Below are positions 33,064 to 42,157 of a stretch of DNA of 64,000 nucleotides, one piece after another (the first letter of the stretch is position 1; each line of letters opens with the position of its first letter). Origin of the DNA: Actinoplanes subtropicus (lineage in GTDB: Bacteria; Actinomycetota; Actinomycetes; Mycobacteriales; Micromonosporaceae); contig NZ_JOJL01000010.1 in NCBI RefSeq assembly GCF_000721705.1, positions 1 to 64,000 of the forward strand, in the 5' to 3' direction. The notes below the pieces were generated by a model. It had not been told where the DNA came from. It made no database searches and saw only the letters and a list, made by a program, of their open reading frames with translations. A program made the position numbers and the translations under genes.

Positions 33064-34842
33064 ATGGGACCTCTCGCGGCCGCCTGGCCCGCCATCACCG
33101 AGCAGCTGCTGATCCGATCGCTTCCCCCGGTCGATGACCTCGATATCCCCGCTGACCTGCGCGAACGCGCCGAGGCCGAGCGAGGCAAGCCATGGCCGGT
33201 CCCGCTGGCGAGCGGGTACGCCCGGTACTTCCGGGACGGCGATCGCGTCGGCTACGAAACGATCGTCTTCGAGCGGGCGCGCCGGGTCAGCCGAGCGGCG
33301 GTGATGGCCGCGGCGACCGGGGACGACGCGTGGCTGGACGAGGCCGCCGACGGGGCGACCCTGTTGTGCGAGCAGAGCAGCTGGTGCTGGCCCGCCCACG
33401 ACGACACGTACTCGCGGCATGGCGCGGTCGTCCCGACCGTCACCGACCCCTACCTCGACCTGGGCGCCGGCGAGATGGCCGGCCAGTTGGCCTGGCTCGA
33501 CCACCTGCTCGGCGACCGGCTCGACGAGCGGGTTCCCGGCCTGCGGGCGCGGATCCGGCACGAGGTCGACCGGCGGGTGCTGACCCCGTTCGAGACCCGC
33601 CGCGACTGGCACTGGCTGGGCCTCGACGGCCACGTGCACAACTGGAACCCATGGATCCACGGCAACGTCCTGGTCGCGGCCCTGCGACTGGTCGGCGATC
33701 CGGCCCGGCGCGCGTCACTGACCGCGCTGGTCGTGGACGGTCTCGATCGCTACGCCGCGTCGCTGCCGGCCGACGGTGCGATCGACGAGGGGTACTCGTA
33801 CTGGTGGTACGGCGCCGGGCGGCTGTTCGAGGCGCTTGACCTGCTCACCTACGCGTCCGGCGGCGCCCTGAGCGATGCGCCCTTCCACGCGCTGCGCGAG
33901 GTGGTGGCCTTTCCCCACCGCGTACATCTGGGTGGGGATTGGTATCTCAATCACGCGGACGGCGCGGCCCGGCCGCCGCGGGATCAGCCCTGGGACGCGT
34001 TGCACCGGGCGGCCCGGCGGGTCGGTGACGCGGACGCCGCGGCCCATGCCCTCGCGCACCGGGCGCCGGCGACCGAGACGCACGGACTCGGCTACCTGCT
34101 GCGCGCGCTAACCGACCGGGAGTGGTCGCAAGCGATCCCGCGGCCGCCCTCGCCGCCCCGGAGCATCTGGTTCCCGTCGACGCAGGTGCTCATCGCGCGA
34201 TCGGATCGGCTCACGCTCGCCGTGAAGGGCGGGCACAACGGCGAGAACCACAACCACAACGATCTCGGCAGCTTCGTGGTGGCCCTGGACGGGGTGCCGA
34301 TCCTGATCGATCCCGGCCGGCCGACCTACACCGCGCAGACGTTCGGACCGCGGCGGTACGAGATCTGGACGATGCAGAGCGCCTGGCACAACACCCCGAC
34401 CATCCGCGGCGAGCAGCAGCGACCCGGACCGGAGTTCAGCGCGGAAAAGTTATCCACAGGCCGCGCCTCGATCGACTTGGAGCTGGCTCCGGCGTACGGC
34501 AAGGATGTGGCTCGCAGCTGGCGCCGGACCGCTCGCCTGCACCACGACATGGTGGTGGTGCACGACGAGTGGGATCTGGTCGCCGGCCCGGAGCGGACGC
34601 TCCTTCATCTGGTCGTGGCCGGCGAGGTCACGCTGGGCGAGGGTGGCGCCTCGATCGCCGGGCCCTCCGGAACTCTGCGGCTCGACTGGGAGCCGGCCGT
34701 GCCGTGCGCGCTGACCGTGCGCGAGCTCGACGACCCCCAGCTGAGCGACGTCTGGGGAAAGCGCCTGCTGCGACTGGACTTGGACGTCACGGCTCTCGGG
34801 CCGATCGCTAGCCTTCACCTGGCAATTAAGGAGTCACCTTGA
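33064..34842 (+). CDS. Heparinase II/III-like polysaccharide lyase, cytoplasmic
   Basis: A 592-residue protein. An N-terminal (alpha/alpha) toroid (about 1-355; WNPWIHGNVLVAAL, GAIDEGYSYWWYG) is followed by the heparinase II/III beta-sandwich with NHNHNDLGSFVV near residue 397. The Tyr/His of the first part and the His-Asn cluster form the lyase site in the family. No signal peptide is present, so it acts on imported oligosaccharides by beta-elimination, making the unsaturated uronates that GH88 needs. GGAGG precedes the ATG. Its TGA overlaps the TTG start of the regulator. The exact glycan (heparinoid, alginate-like or bacterial) is unresolved. Confidence 0.88.
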   Translation: MGPLAAAWPAITEQLLIRSLPPVDDLDIPADLRERAEAERGKPWPVPLASGYARYFRDGDRVGYETIVFERARRVSRAAVMAAATGDDAWLDEAADGATLLCEQSSWCWPAHDDTYSRHGAVVPTVTDPYLDLGAGEMAGQLAWLDHLLGDRLDERVPGLRARIRHEVDRRVLTPFETRRDWHWLGLDGHVHNWNPWIHGNVLVAALRLVGDPARRASLTALVVDGLDRYAASLPADGAIDEGYSYWWYGAGRLFEALDLLTYASGGALSDAPFHALREVVAFPHRVHLGGDWYLNHADGAARPPRDQPWDALHRAARRVGDADAAAHALAHRAPATETHGLGYLLRALTDREWSQAIPRPPSPPRSIWFPSTQVLIARSDRLTLAVKGGHNGENHNHNDLGSFVVALDGVPILIDPGRPTYTAQTFGPRRYEIWTMQSAWHNTPTIRGEQQRPGPEFSAEKLSTGRASIDLELAPAYGKDVARSWRRTARLHHDMVVVHDEWDLVAGPERTLLHLVVAGEVTLGEGGASIAGPSGTLRLDWEPAVPCALTVRELDDPQLSDVWGKRLLRLDLDVTALGPIASLHLAIKESP

Positions 34843-35912
34843 CCACTTCGCGGAAGCGTAGGCCGCTTCCGGCCTCCCGGCGAAATGATCTGCTCGAGGC
34901 GCTGCGGCGCGACGACGTGCTGCGCATTTCCGACCTCGCCGAGACGCTCGGCGTGGCGGAGGTGACCCTCCGCCGCGACGTCGTGCAGCTCGCCAAGGCC
35001 GGCCTGGTGCGGCGGGTGCACGGCGGCGTGGCGTTGCCCGAGGAAGAGGTGGCGGAGCCGGCCGAGGAGACCGCCGGTCAGCGGATCGGGATGCTCGTGC
35101 CCTCGGCCGAGTACTACTACCCGACCGTGGCGGAGGCCGCCAAGGTGGCCGCCGGCGAGCTCGGCATCGATGTCGTGCTGCGCACCTCCTCCTACGACGC
35201 CGAGGACGAGTTGCCGCTGCTGGAGCGTCTGGTGGAACAGGGCGCCGGCGCGCTGATCGTCACGCCGCGGATGGACGCGCCGACCACCCAGCGCACCGTC
35301 GACTGGCTCGCCGGAACCGAGCTCCCGGTGGTACTGCTGGAGCGCACCGCGACCGCCGGCCCCTACCGGACGGTGCTCGAGTCGGTCGTAACCGATCACG
35401 CGCTCGGCGCCGAGATGGCGGTGAACCATCTGATGCTGCTCGGCCACCGCCGGATCGGTGTCGTGCTCGCCGAGCACAGCCCGACCTCGCCGCACGTCCG
35501 GCGGGGCTGGGTCGACGCGCTCGGCGGCAAGGCCGCCAAGGTGGACGCGCTGGTGCCGGATGCCAGGTCGCCCGACTCCGCGAGGGCGCTGGACGCCGTG
35601 CTGGACAGCGTCGCGGCCACCGGCACCACCGCCCTGCTCGTGCACGCCGACAACGAGGCGATGGCGCTGGTGCAGCGCTGCGAGATGCGTGGATTGGCCG
35701 TACCGGGGGATCTGTCGGTGGTCGCCTACGACGATCAGGTGGCCCATCTGTGCACGCCGGCGCTCACCGCGGTACGCCCGCCGCTGGAGGCGATCGGGCG
35801 GGCCGCCGTGCGCCTGGTCGCCGACCGGCTCGCCGATCCGGAACGGCCCGCCCATCGCGTCGTGATCAATCCGTCGTTGCAGATCCGCCAGTCGACGTCA
35901 CGGCCCGCGTGA
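34839..35912 (+). CDS. Hybrid regulator: DeoR-type HTH plus LacI-type sugar-binding domain
   Basis: A 357-residue repressor. The N-terminus is a DeoR winged helix (ISDLAETLGVAEVTLRRDVVQLAKAGLVRRVHGG). Instead of the usual DeoR phosphosugar sensor, a LacI/periplasmic-binding fold follows (from about residue 80; IGMLVPSAEYYYPTVAEAA to VVAYDDQVAHLCTPALTAVRPP). The TTG start overlaps the lyase stop (TTGA), with AAGGAG upstream. It is co-transcribed with the lyase and probably represses the divergent uronate operon until an oligosaccharide or monomer binds. Its last 47 bases overlap the convergent hydrolase gene. Confidence 0.9.
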   Translation: MTTSRKRRPLPASRRNDLLEALRRDDVLRISDLAETLGVAEVTLRRDVVQLAKAGLVRRVHGGVALPEEEVAEPAEETAGQRIGMLVPSAEYYYPTVAEAAKVAAGELGIDVVLRTSSYDAEDELPLLERLVEQGAGALIVTPRMDAPTTQRTVDWLAGTELPVVLLERTATAGPYRTVLESVVTDHALGAEMAVNHLMLLGHRRIGVVLAEHSPTSPHVRRGWVDALGGKAAKVDALVPDARSPDSARALDAVLDSVAATGTTALLVHADNEAMALVQRCEMRGLAVPGDLSVVAYDDQVAHLCTPALTAVRPPLEAIGRAAVRLVADRLADPERPAHRVVINPSLQIRQSTSRPA

Positions 35913-36564
35913 TGAGCTCGGCGGTCTCCCCCGGGTGCGAAACCATCGCCAGATGACCGGCCGCCACCTCGATCGTCGTGGCGCCCATCCGGCTCGCGAA
36001 CAGCCGCTCGCCGTCCGGCGGGATCGCCTGGTCCTGCTGGGCGACCAGGTACCAGCTGGGCAGCGAGCGCCAGGCCGGCACGCCCATCACGTCGGTGAAC
36101 GACGAGCCGGTCAGCGGCTGCTGCACGGCATGCAACACGCGGGCCCGGGCCGGGTCGACACCGGCCGCGAAATGCTCGACGAAGTCATCCTCGGGCAGCC
36201 AGACGAAGCCCTGCTCGTCGGTGAACGTGTGCCGCAGGGCGGGCGGCATCGGCCCCTGGGAGAGCAGCGCGCCGAGCGACTCGCCCTGATCGATCCCGAA
36301 CGCCGCGATGTAGATCAGACCGGCCACGTTCGGGGCGTCCGTGCCCAGCGCGGTGACGATCTGACCGCCGTACGAGTGGCCGGCCACCACGGTCGGGCCG
36401 TCCTGCAGGTCGAGGACCTGACGCAGCCGGGCCACGTCGGCGGCGAGCGAGGTGAGCGGGAACTGCGGCGCGGTCACCCGGTGGCCGGCGGCCAGCAGGC
36501 GCTCGATGACGCCGGTCCAGCACGAGCCGTCGGCCCAGGCGCCATGCACGAGAACGATGTTCAT
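35866..36564 (-). CDS. Alpha/beta hydrolase, small esterase type
   Basis: A 232-residue protein of the salicylate-esterase/hydroxynitrile-lyase-like alpha/beta hydrolases. VHGAWADGSCW carries the oxyanion region and AGHSYGG the nucleophile (S64). QQDQAIPP supplies an acid region and AAGHLAMVSHP the His. It lacks a signal peptide. AAGGA precedes the ATG. The substrate is unknown. The gene overlaps the hybrid regulator by 47 bases tail to tail and faces away from the LuxR gene. Confidence 0.9.
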   Translation of the reverse strand: MNIVLVHGAWADGSCWTGVIERLLAAGHRVTAPQFPLTSLAADVARLRQVLDLQDGPTVVAGHSYGGQIVTALGTDAPNVAGLIYIAAFGIDQGESLGALLSQGPMPPALRHTFTDEQGFVWLPEDDFVEHFAAGVDPARARVLHAVQQPLTGSSFTDVMGVPAWRSLPSWYLVAQQDQAIPPDGERLFASRMGATTIEVAAGHLAMVSHPGETAELITRAVTSTGGSATTD

Positions 36565-36659
36565 CGCCTTGCTTCCTTTCGCTTTTGGTCTCCGCGATCA
36601 CTCTGCTCGCGGGATGCCGGCCGGGCATCCGTATCCTGACTGCACTTGGGGGGATGCGG

Positions 36660-39215
36660 ATGGCGGGCGGGCTGATCGGCCGCGACAGCGAGCTGTCGCG
36701 GTTGTGCCGTCCGGTCGATCCGCCGCCGGTCGCGAGCGAGGTACGGGTGCTGCTCGGCGAGCCGGGCATGGGCAAGACCGCGCTGCTCACGGCCGTGACC
36801 GAGGCCGCGCGGTCGGCGGGCCTGCGGGTGCTGCCGGTCGCCGGCCGGGAGTCCGAACGCGACCTGGCCTTCGCCGGGCTGCACCAGCTGCTGCGGCCGG
36901 TCCTCACCCGGGTGCCCGCGTTGCCGGGGCGGCAGGCGCAGGCCCTGCTCGGTGCGTTCGGGATCGCTCCCGAGCCGGTGCCGCCGGACGCGCTGCTGAC
37001 CGGGATCGCCGTGCTCACCCTGCTGTCCGGCCTGGCCGAGGAGCGCCCGCTGCTGGTGGTCGTGGACGACGCGCACTGGCTCGACCGGGCCTCCCTCGAC
37101 GCGCTCACGTTCGCCGCCCGCCGGTTGGATTCCGAGCCGGTGGTGCTGCTGCTGGGCAGCCGGTCGCCGGTCGGTGACCTGCCCGAACTGATCCTGCGAC
37201 CGCTGACCACCGCGGCGGCCGGATCGCTGCTGGACGCGCAGCCGCGGCCGCCGGCCGGATCGGCGCGGGAGGTGGTGCTCGCGCAGGGAGCGGGCAATCC
37301 GCTCGCGCTGATCGAGCTCGCGAAGGCGATCGCGAACGATCCGGCGGCCGGGCGTCGCTGGGTGTCCGAGCCGATGCCGCCCCCGCAGCGGCTCGGCGCC
37401 CTGCTCGCCGCGCAGGTGGGGGCGCTGCCGGCCGCGACCCGGGAGGCGTTGCTGCTGGCCGCGGTCGGCGACCTGCCCGGGCCGGACGCCGCGGCGCTGG
37501 CGCCGGCCGAACGGGCCGGGCTGATCCGGGTGGACGCGTCGGGCGTGCGGTTCGCGCATCCGCTGGTGCGGGCGGCGGTCTACCACCACGTGCCGTTCGC
37601 GACCCGGGCGGCGGCGCATCGGACGGTCGCGGCGGCGGTTCGCGATCGGCCCGACCGGCACGCCTGGCACCTCGCGGCGGCGGCCCTCGAGCCGGACGAG
37701 CGGGTGGCGGCGCTGCTCGAGGAGACGGCGGACCAGGCGCGGCGGCGAGGCGGCGCGGCCGCGGCGGCCCGCGCGCTGGAACGGGCCGCGGCGCTCAGCC
37801 CGGTCGAGACCGATCAGGTGCGTCGCTTGCTGGCGGCGGCCGCGCAGGCGCAGACGGCGGGACAGGCCGATTGGGTACGCGACCTCGCCGACCGGGTCCT
37901 CGCGCTCGGCGCCGACCCGGAGCTGATCCGGACCGCACGGGAGCGGATCGGATGGGCTCAGGTCTGGTCGGGGCAGCACGCGGCGGCGCTGGAGACGCTG
38001 CTGTCGGCCGGCTCGCCGACCGCGCTCGGGTTCGCGGCCACCGTGGCGTACCAGTCCGGCACACCCGCCGATCGGGCCGCAGTGCTGCTCGCTCTCGATC
38101 GGATGCGGGCGCCCTCCCCCGCCCTGCGGCAGTGGGTGCGTGCGTGCGCCGAGTCGTTCGCCGGTCGTCTGTCCTTCACCCCCGGCGGCGACCCGGTGAT
38201 CGCCGGGTCGGCGGCCTGGCTCCTCGAGGAGACCGAGCAGGCGGTACGGCTGCTGCGCGAGGCGCTCGACCGGCTGCGCGCGCCGGGCACCCGGGGCGGC
38301 AGCGGCGGGGCGCTGTCGGCGCTGCAGTGGGCCTGCTTCGACGCGGGCCGCTGGGACGAGGCGCTCGCGGTCGCCCGGGAAGCGCAGGACATCGCGGCGG
38401 CGTACCGGCTGGGGCCGGTCGGCGCGTCGGCCGGGCTGCTGGTCGCCACGGTGTCGGCGCTGCGCGGCGAGTACGACCAGGTCCATGACCTGCTGGCCGG
38501 GGCGATGACCGACGAGTACCGGTCGTCGGCGGCCCGGGCCCGACACACCGCGGGCCTGGCGGCGCTCGCCCAGGGCCAGGTGGCGGCCGCGTACGCGCAG
38601 TTCCGGCACCTCTTCACCGACGGCGAGGCGCTCCACCACCGGGTGTCCTACCTGGGCCTCGCCGACCTCGCGGCAGCGGCCGAGCGGGCCGGGCAACGCC
38701 GGCTCGCCGAGCAGGCGCTTGCTTCGGTGCCGGCCGACTGCGGGCCGAGGCTGCGGCAGATCGCCGACCGGGCACGCGGGCTGCTGGGCGAGCCGTCGTG
38801 CTACGAGACCGCGCTGGCCGACCCGGCCGGGGAACGGTGGCCGCTCGAACGGGCCCAGCTGCGGCTCGACCACGGCGAGTGGCTGCGCCGCCAGCGGCGG
38901 ATCAACGACGCGAAACCCGTGCTCGCGGCGGCGCTGGAGACGTTCCGGCGGTTGCGCGCCCGGCCGCTTGCCCAGCGCGCCGAGGCGGAACTGCGCGCCT
39001 GCGGGGTCTCGGCGACGGCCGGGCCGGGCACGGACGCGCTGGCCGAGCTCACCGCCCAGCAGCGGGAGATCGTGCTGCTGGCCGGGCGTGGGCTCACCAA
39101 TGCGGAGATCGCCGACCGGCTGTTCCTTTCACCGCGTACGGTCGCATCGCATCTTTATCGGTCGTACCCGAAACTCGGTGTGGCCGGTCGGCACCAGCTG
39201 CGCGACCTGATCTGA
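36660..39215 (+). CDS. Large LuxR-family ATPase regulator (LAL)
   Basis: An 851-residue STAND-type regulator. Walker A GEPGMGKT lies near residue 35 and Walker B LLVVVDDAHW near 135. A long helical (TPR-like) middle follows, and a C-terminal LuxR HTH (LTAQQREIVLLAGRGLTNAEIADRLFLSPRTVASHL). I chose the ATG at 36660 because GGGGGG lies 7 bases upstream and the ATP-binding domain then starts at the usual distance. Such LAL proteins activate nearby or pathway genes on nucleotide and ligand binding. The target here is not evident. Confidence 0.93.
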   Translation: MAGGLIGRDSELSRLCRPVDPPPVASEVRVLLGEPGMGKTALLTAVTEAARSAGLRVLPVAGRESERDLAFAGLHQLLRPVLTRVPALPGRQAQALLGAFGIAPEPVPPDALLTGIAVLTLLSGLAEERPLLVVVDDAHWLDRASLDALTFAARRLDSEPVVLLLGSRSPVGDLPELILRPLTTAAAGSLLDAQPRPPAGSAREVVLAQGAGNPLALIELAKAIANDPAAGRRWVSEPMPPPQRLGALLAAQVGALPAATREALLLAAVGDLPGPDAAALAPAERAGLIRVDASGVRFAHPLVRAAVYHHVPFATRAAAHRTVAAAVRDRPDRHAWHLAAAALEPDERVAALLEETADQARRRGGAAAAARALERAAALSPVETDQVRRLLAAAAQAQTAGQADWVRDLADRVLALGADPELIRTARERIGWAQVWSGQHAAALETLLSAGSPTALGFAATVAYQSGTPADRAAVLLALDRMRAPSPALRQWVRACAESFAGRLSFTPGGDPVIAGSAAWLLEETEQAVRLLREALDRLRAPGTRGGSGGALSALQWACFDAGRWDEALAVAREAQDIAAAYRLGPVGASAGLLVATVSALRGEYDQVHDLLAGAMTDEYRSSAARARHTAGLAALAQGQVAAAYAQFRHLFTDGEALHHRVSYLGLADLAAAAERAGQRRLAEQALASVPADCGPRLRQIADRARGLLGEPSCYETALADPAGERWPLERAQLRLDHGEWLRRQRRINDAKPVLAAALETFRRLRARPLAQRAEAELRACGVSATAGPGTDALAELTAQQREIVLLAGRGLTNAEIADRLFLSPRTVASHLYRSYPKLGVAGRHQLRDLI

Positions 39216-39229
39216 TCAGCCTGATCCGA

Positions 39230-39763
39230 TCAGCTCCGCCGGCGCGCGCGGTAGGCGGCGACCGCGACCCGGTTCGCGCAGGTGTTGCTGCAGAAGCGCC
39301 GTGAGCGGTTGCGGGTCAGGTCGAGCACGAGGCCGTTGCAGGTGTCGTCGGCGCACACGGCGAGCCGGGACATCTCGTCGCCACGGATCACGTCGGCCAT
39401 CGCCATCGCGGTCTCCACCAGCACCCGGCGCACCAGCGGCTCGTCCGGCGAGACCGCGTGGATGTGCCAGTCGATATCGTCGTGACGCACCAGCCGGGGC
39501 ATGGCCCGGGCGTCGGCGAGCATCCGGTTCACCATCTCGGCGGCGGTGTCGCGATCGGCGGTGAGCAGTTCGCGCAGGACCGGTCGGATCGCGCGTAGTT
39601 CGCGCAGCTCGACGTCGTTCCGGTCGTGGCGGCCGGTGTAGCGGTGCCGGGCGTACCAGACGTCGGCCTGATCGATGGTGAGCAGCGTGTCCGGATCCTC
39701 CCCGCTGTTCACCAGCTCGACCGCGGCCAGCAGCGATGCCTCTGTGTCATGGGCTAAAACCAC
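39230..39763 (-). CDS. CGNR zinc-finger regulator
   Basis: A 177-residue regulator with an N-terminal ABATE-type stress-sensing domain and a C-terminal treble-clef zinc finger. The metal Cys are in CADDTCNG and FCSNTCANR, so the CGNR signature reads CANR here. It is divergent from the EamA exporter with a 39-base gap that holds a palindrome, and probably controls that exporter and itself. It starts with GTG. Confidence 0.92.
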   Translation of the reverse strand: MVLAHDTEASLLAAVELVNSGEDPDTLLTIDQADVWYARHRYTGRHDRNDVELRELRAIRPVLRELLTADRDTAAEMVNRMLADARAMPRLVRHDDIDWHIHAVSPDEPLVRRVLVETAMAMADVIRGDEMSRLAVCADDTCNGLVLDLTRNRSRRFCSNTCANRVAVAAYRARRRS

Positions 39764-39764
39764 C

Positions 39765-39809
39765 TTGACATCTTACCCCCGGAGTCCATAGCGTCATAGG
39801 CTATGACGC
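39765..39809 (+). promoter_or_regulatory. Leaderless promoter with 19-bp palindrome for the EamA gene
   Basis: TTGACA at 39765-39770 is followed after 17 bases by an ATAGCG -10-like hexamer, which would place the transcript start at or near the ATG at 39803; no ribosome site precedes that ATG. The palindrome GCGTCATAG-G-CTATGACGC (39791-39809) covers the start. A related half, GTCATGGGCTA, lies at 39746 in the CGNR coding start. Confidence 0.55.
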
Positions 39810-40747
39810 AGATAGCCAATGACAGGCCCATGGTGCAGGCCAGTTCGGCCGTCGGCGGCGGCGTGCTGCTCGCCATCGCCTCCGCGACGGCGTTCGGCCT
39901 GTCCGGCTCGCTGGCCACCGGATTGCTGACCACCGGATGGAGCCCGGGCGCGATCGTCCTCGTCCGGATGGGCATCGCCGCGATCGTGCTGGCGCCGTTC
40001 GCCCTCACCGCGCTGCGCGGCCGGTGGCATCTCCTGCGGCGGCAGGCCGGGCTGGTCCTGACGTACGGGGTGCTGGCCGTCGCCGGCGCGCAGTTCTGCT
40101 ACTTCTCGGCCGTGGCCAGGATGGACGTCGGGCCCGCCCTGCTCATCGAGTACACCGCGCCGGCGGCCGTGGTCGCGTGGCTGTGGCTGCGGCGGGGCCA
40201 GCGACCGGGCAAGCTGACCGTCACGGGCGCGGCGATCGCGGCGGCCGGGCTGGTGCTCGTGCTCGATCTGACCTCCGGCGCGCACCTGGCCTGGTCCGGG
40301 GTGGCGTGGGCGCTGGCCGCGATGGTCGGCGCCACGGCGTACTTCCTGATCTCGGCCGACACCGACAGCGGGCTGCCGCCACTGGCCCTGGCCGGGGTCG
40401 GCCTGACCATCGGCACGCTCACGCTCGGGCTGGCCGCGCTGACCGGGCTGCTGCCGATGCACGCGGCCACGACGCCGATCGCTTTCGCGCCGGCCACCGT
40501 GTCCTGGTGGGTGCCGCTGCTGCTGCTCGGGCTGGTCACCGCCGCTTTCGGGTACGCGACGGGGATCGCCGCCAGCCGCCGCCTGGGCTCCCGGGTCGCG
40601 TCGTTCGTGGCGCTGCTCGAGGTGGTCGCCGCCGTGGTCTTCGCCTGGTTGCTGGTCGATCAGCTGCCCGGCCCGCTGCAACTGGCCGGCGGATTGCTAG
40701 TGATCGGCGGCGTCGTCGCGGTGAAACTGGGCGACCGGGCGATTTAG
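39803..40747 (+). CDS. EamA/DMT-family exporter
   Basis: A 314-residue protein with ten TM helices in two EamA repeats, as in RhaT/RarD-like drug/metabolite exporters. LLIEYTAPAAVVAWLWLRR and SFVALLEVVAAVVFAWLL are the equivalent helices of the two halves. The ATG lies in a palindromic operator and lacks a ribosome site, so a leaderless message is likely. CGNR-regulator/EamA pairs are frequent in actinomycetes, with amino acids or small toxic metabolites as usual cargo. The specific cargo is unknown. Confidence 0.9.
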   Translation: MTQIANDRPMVQASSAVGGGVLLAIASATAFGLSGSLATGLLTTGWSPGAIVLVRMGIAAIVLAPFALTALRGRWHLLRRQAGLVLTYGVLAVAGAQFCYFSAVARMDVGPALLIEYTAPAAVVAWLWLRRGQRPGKLTVTGAAIAAAGLVLVLDLTSGAHLAWSGVAWALAAMVGATAYFLISADTDSGLPPLALAGVGLTIGTLTLGLAALTGLLPMHAATTPIAFAPATVSWWVPLLLLGLVTAAFGYATGIAASRRLGSRVASFVALLEVVAAVVFAWLLVDQLPGPLQLAGGLLVIGGVVAVKLGDRAI

Positions 40748-40755
40748 CATCGGTC

Positions 40756-41097
40756 ATGGCCGTCGACCTGTTCGCCGGGATCGCCGTCAGTGACTACGCG
40801 GCGGCACTCACCTGGTACGAGAAGCTGCTCGGCACGCCGCCGGCGTTCTTCCCGAACGACGTCGAGGCGGTGTGGGAGATCGCCGAGCATCGCTACGTCT
40901 ACATCGAGCACCTGCCGGAGAAGGCGGGGCGAGCCATGCACGCCCTGTTCGTGGACGACTTCGACGACCGGATCGCGGCGATCGCCGGGCGCGGGCTGAC
41001 GCCGGCGAAGGAGGAGACCTACGACAACGGCGTCCGCAAGGCGACCTACGCCGACCCGGACGGCAACGAGATCGGTTTTGGCGGGGCCGCCAGCTGA
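40756..41097 (+). CDS. VOC/glyoxalase-like small protein
   Basis: A 113-residue single-domain vicinal-oxygen-chelate protein. VDLFAGIAVSDYAAALTWYEKLLG opens the first beta-alpha-beta-beta-beta module, and YADPDGNEIGFGG is the second-module metal strand. No specific enzymatic signature was seen; homologues are lyases, resistance proteins or binders. It starts 8 bases after the exporter stop, so it is probably co-transcribed. Its last 52 bases overlap the convergent methyltransferase gene. Confidence 0.88.
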   Translation: MAVDLFAGIAVSDYAAALTWYEKLLGTPPAFFPNDVEAVWEIAEHRYVYIEHLPEKAGRAMHALFVDDFDDRIAAIAGRGLTPAKEETYDNGVRKATYADPDGNEIGFGGAAS

Positions 41098-41975
41098 AAG
41101 TGCCACAGCATGGCCGCCGGCGTCTCGCTCGTGGCGGCGGCCGTCGCGGCCGGCACGATCGGCATCAGGGTCCACGGCCAGAGATCCCACTCCTGTGTAC
41201 GGATCTGATCGGTCATCGGCTCGGCCGAGCGGTCGATCGCGCGGGCCGGCTCCTCGCACCGGCGCACCTCGAGGCCGACCGGCAGCGCCGCGCCGAGGTA
41301 GTCGGCCGCCCGGTAGCGGTACGAGGGGATCAGCCGCGGCTCGCCCTCCGCCGTGCGAACGTGCGGTACCGACCCGAGCAGGACCGTCTCGTGGTGGATA
41401 TCGGTCACGATCAGGTGGCCGCCCGGCCGCAGCACCCGCGCGAACTCGGCGAACGCCGGCTTCAGGTCGGGCAGGTGAGCGAGTGCGAGCGCACAGACCA
41501 CGAGGTCGACGTGGTCGTCCGGGAGCGGGATCCGGTCGAGCGGCGCCTCGTGGAACGAAGCGGCCGGCATCTTCGCCCGGGCCAGCGCCAGCATGTCCGC
41601 CGAGCTGTCGACTCCGATCACTTGATGGCCCCGGCCGGCCAGATAGGACGTGTGCCGGCCGGTGCCGCAGGCCGCGTCGAGAGCGATTCCGATCGGTAAC
41701 GCGTCGACGATCTCGTGCACGAACGGCTCCTCGATCGGGAACAGCCCGTTCCCCGGCCGGTCGTACGTCTTCGACCAGGTCCGATACCCGGCGATCGTGC
41801 CGATCGGCTCGGCCGTGACGCCGTCGCCGCTCAGTTCGGGAGCGTCCAGCAGCCGCCGGATCTCCGCGATCCGGGCGGCGCCGAACTCCGGGCCGTGGTC
41901 GCCGCCGTAGGCGCGCAGCAGCGCCAGCCCCTCCAGGCCGAGCAGATAGTGCAACGGATGCTGGTAGTAAGTCAC
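41046..41975 (-). CDS. Class I SAM-dependent methyltransferase
   Basis: A 309-residue protein. The SAM motif I is ALDAACGTGRHTSYLAGRG near residue 98, with the acidic ribose-binding VIGVDSSADML and a motif IV-like VVCALALAHL. RVLRPGGHLIVTD is the usual post-motif segment. About 70 residues precede the fold. It is a UbiE/small-molecule type enzyme with unknown acceptor. The 52-base overlap with the VOC gene ends in the Ala/Pro-rich tail, so a shorter product would not affect the fold. Confidence 0.88.
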   Translation of the reverse strand: MTYYQHPLHYLLGLEGLALLRAYGGDHGPEFGAARIAEIRRLLDAPELSGDGVTAEPIGTIAGYRTWSKTYDRPGNGLFPIEEPFVHEIVDALPIGIALDAACGTGRHTSYLAGRGHQVIGVDSSADMLALARAKMPAASFHEAPLDRIPLPDDHVDLVVCALALAHLPDLKPAFAEFARVLRPGGHLIVTDIHHETVLLGSVPHVRTAEGEPRLIPSYRYRAADYLGAALPVGLEVRRCEEPARAIDRSAEPMTDQIRTQEWDLWPWTLMPIVPAATAAATSETPAAMLWHFQLAAPPKPISLPSGSA

Positions 41976-42157
41976 GGACGTGAATCTAGAACGGCGTGCG
42001 GCTCCGGTGCTGGCTATTTCCGCCGATCGGCCGCCACGATCCGATCGCGATCGGCCAGAAACGAAACCGTCCGATCATCGTTGACGTTCGATATCGTGTC
42101 GCATTACGTTAACCGTCACGAAACAAGCGTGGCGCTCCTCCCGCCGGTCTGGGGTGC

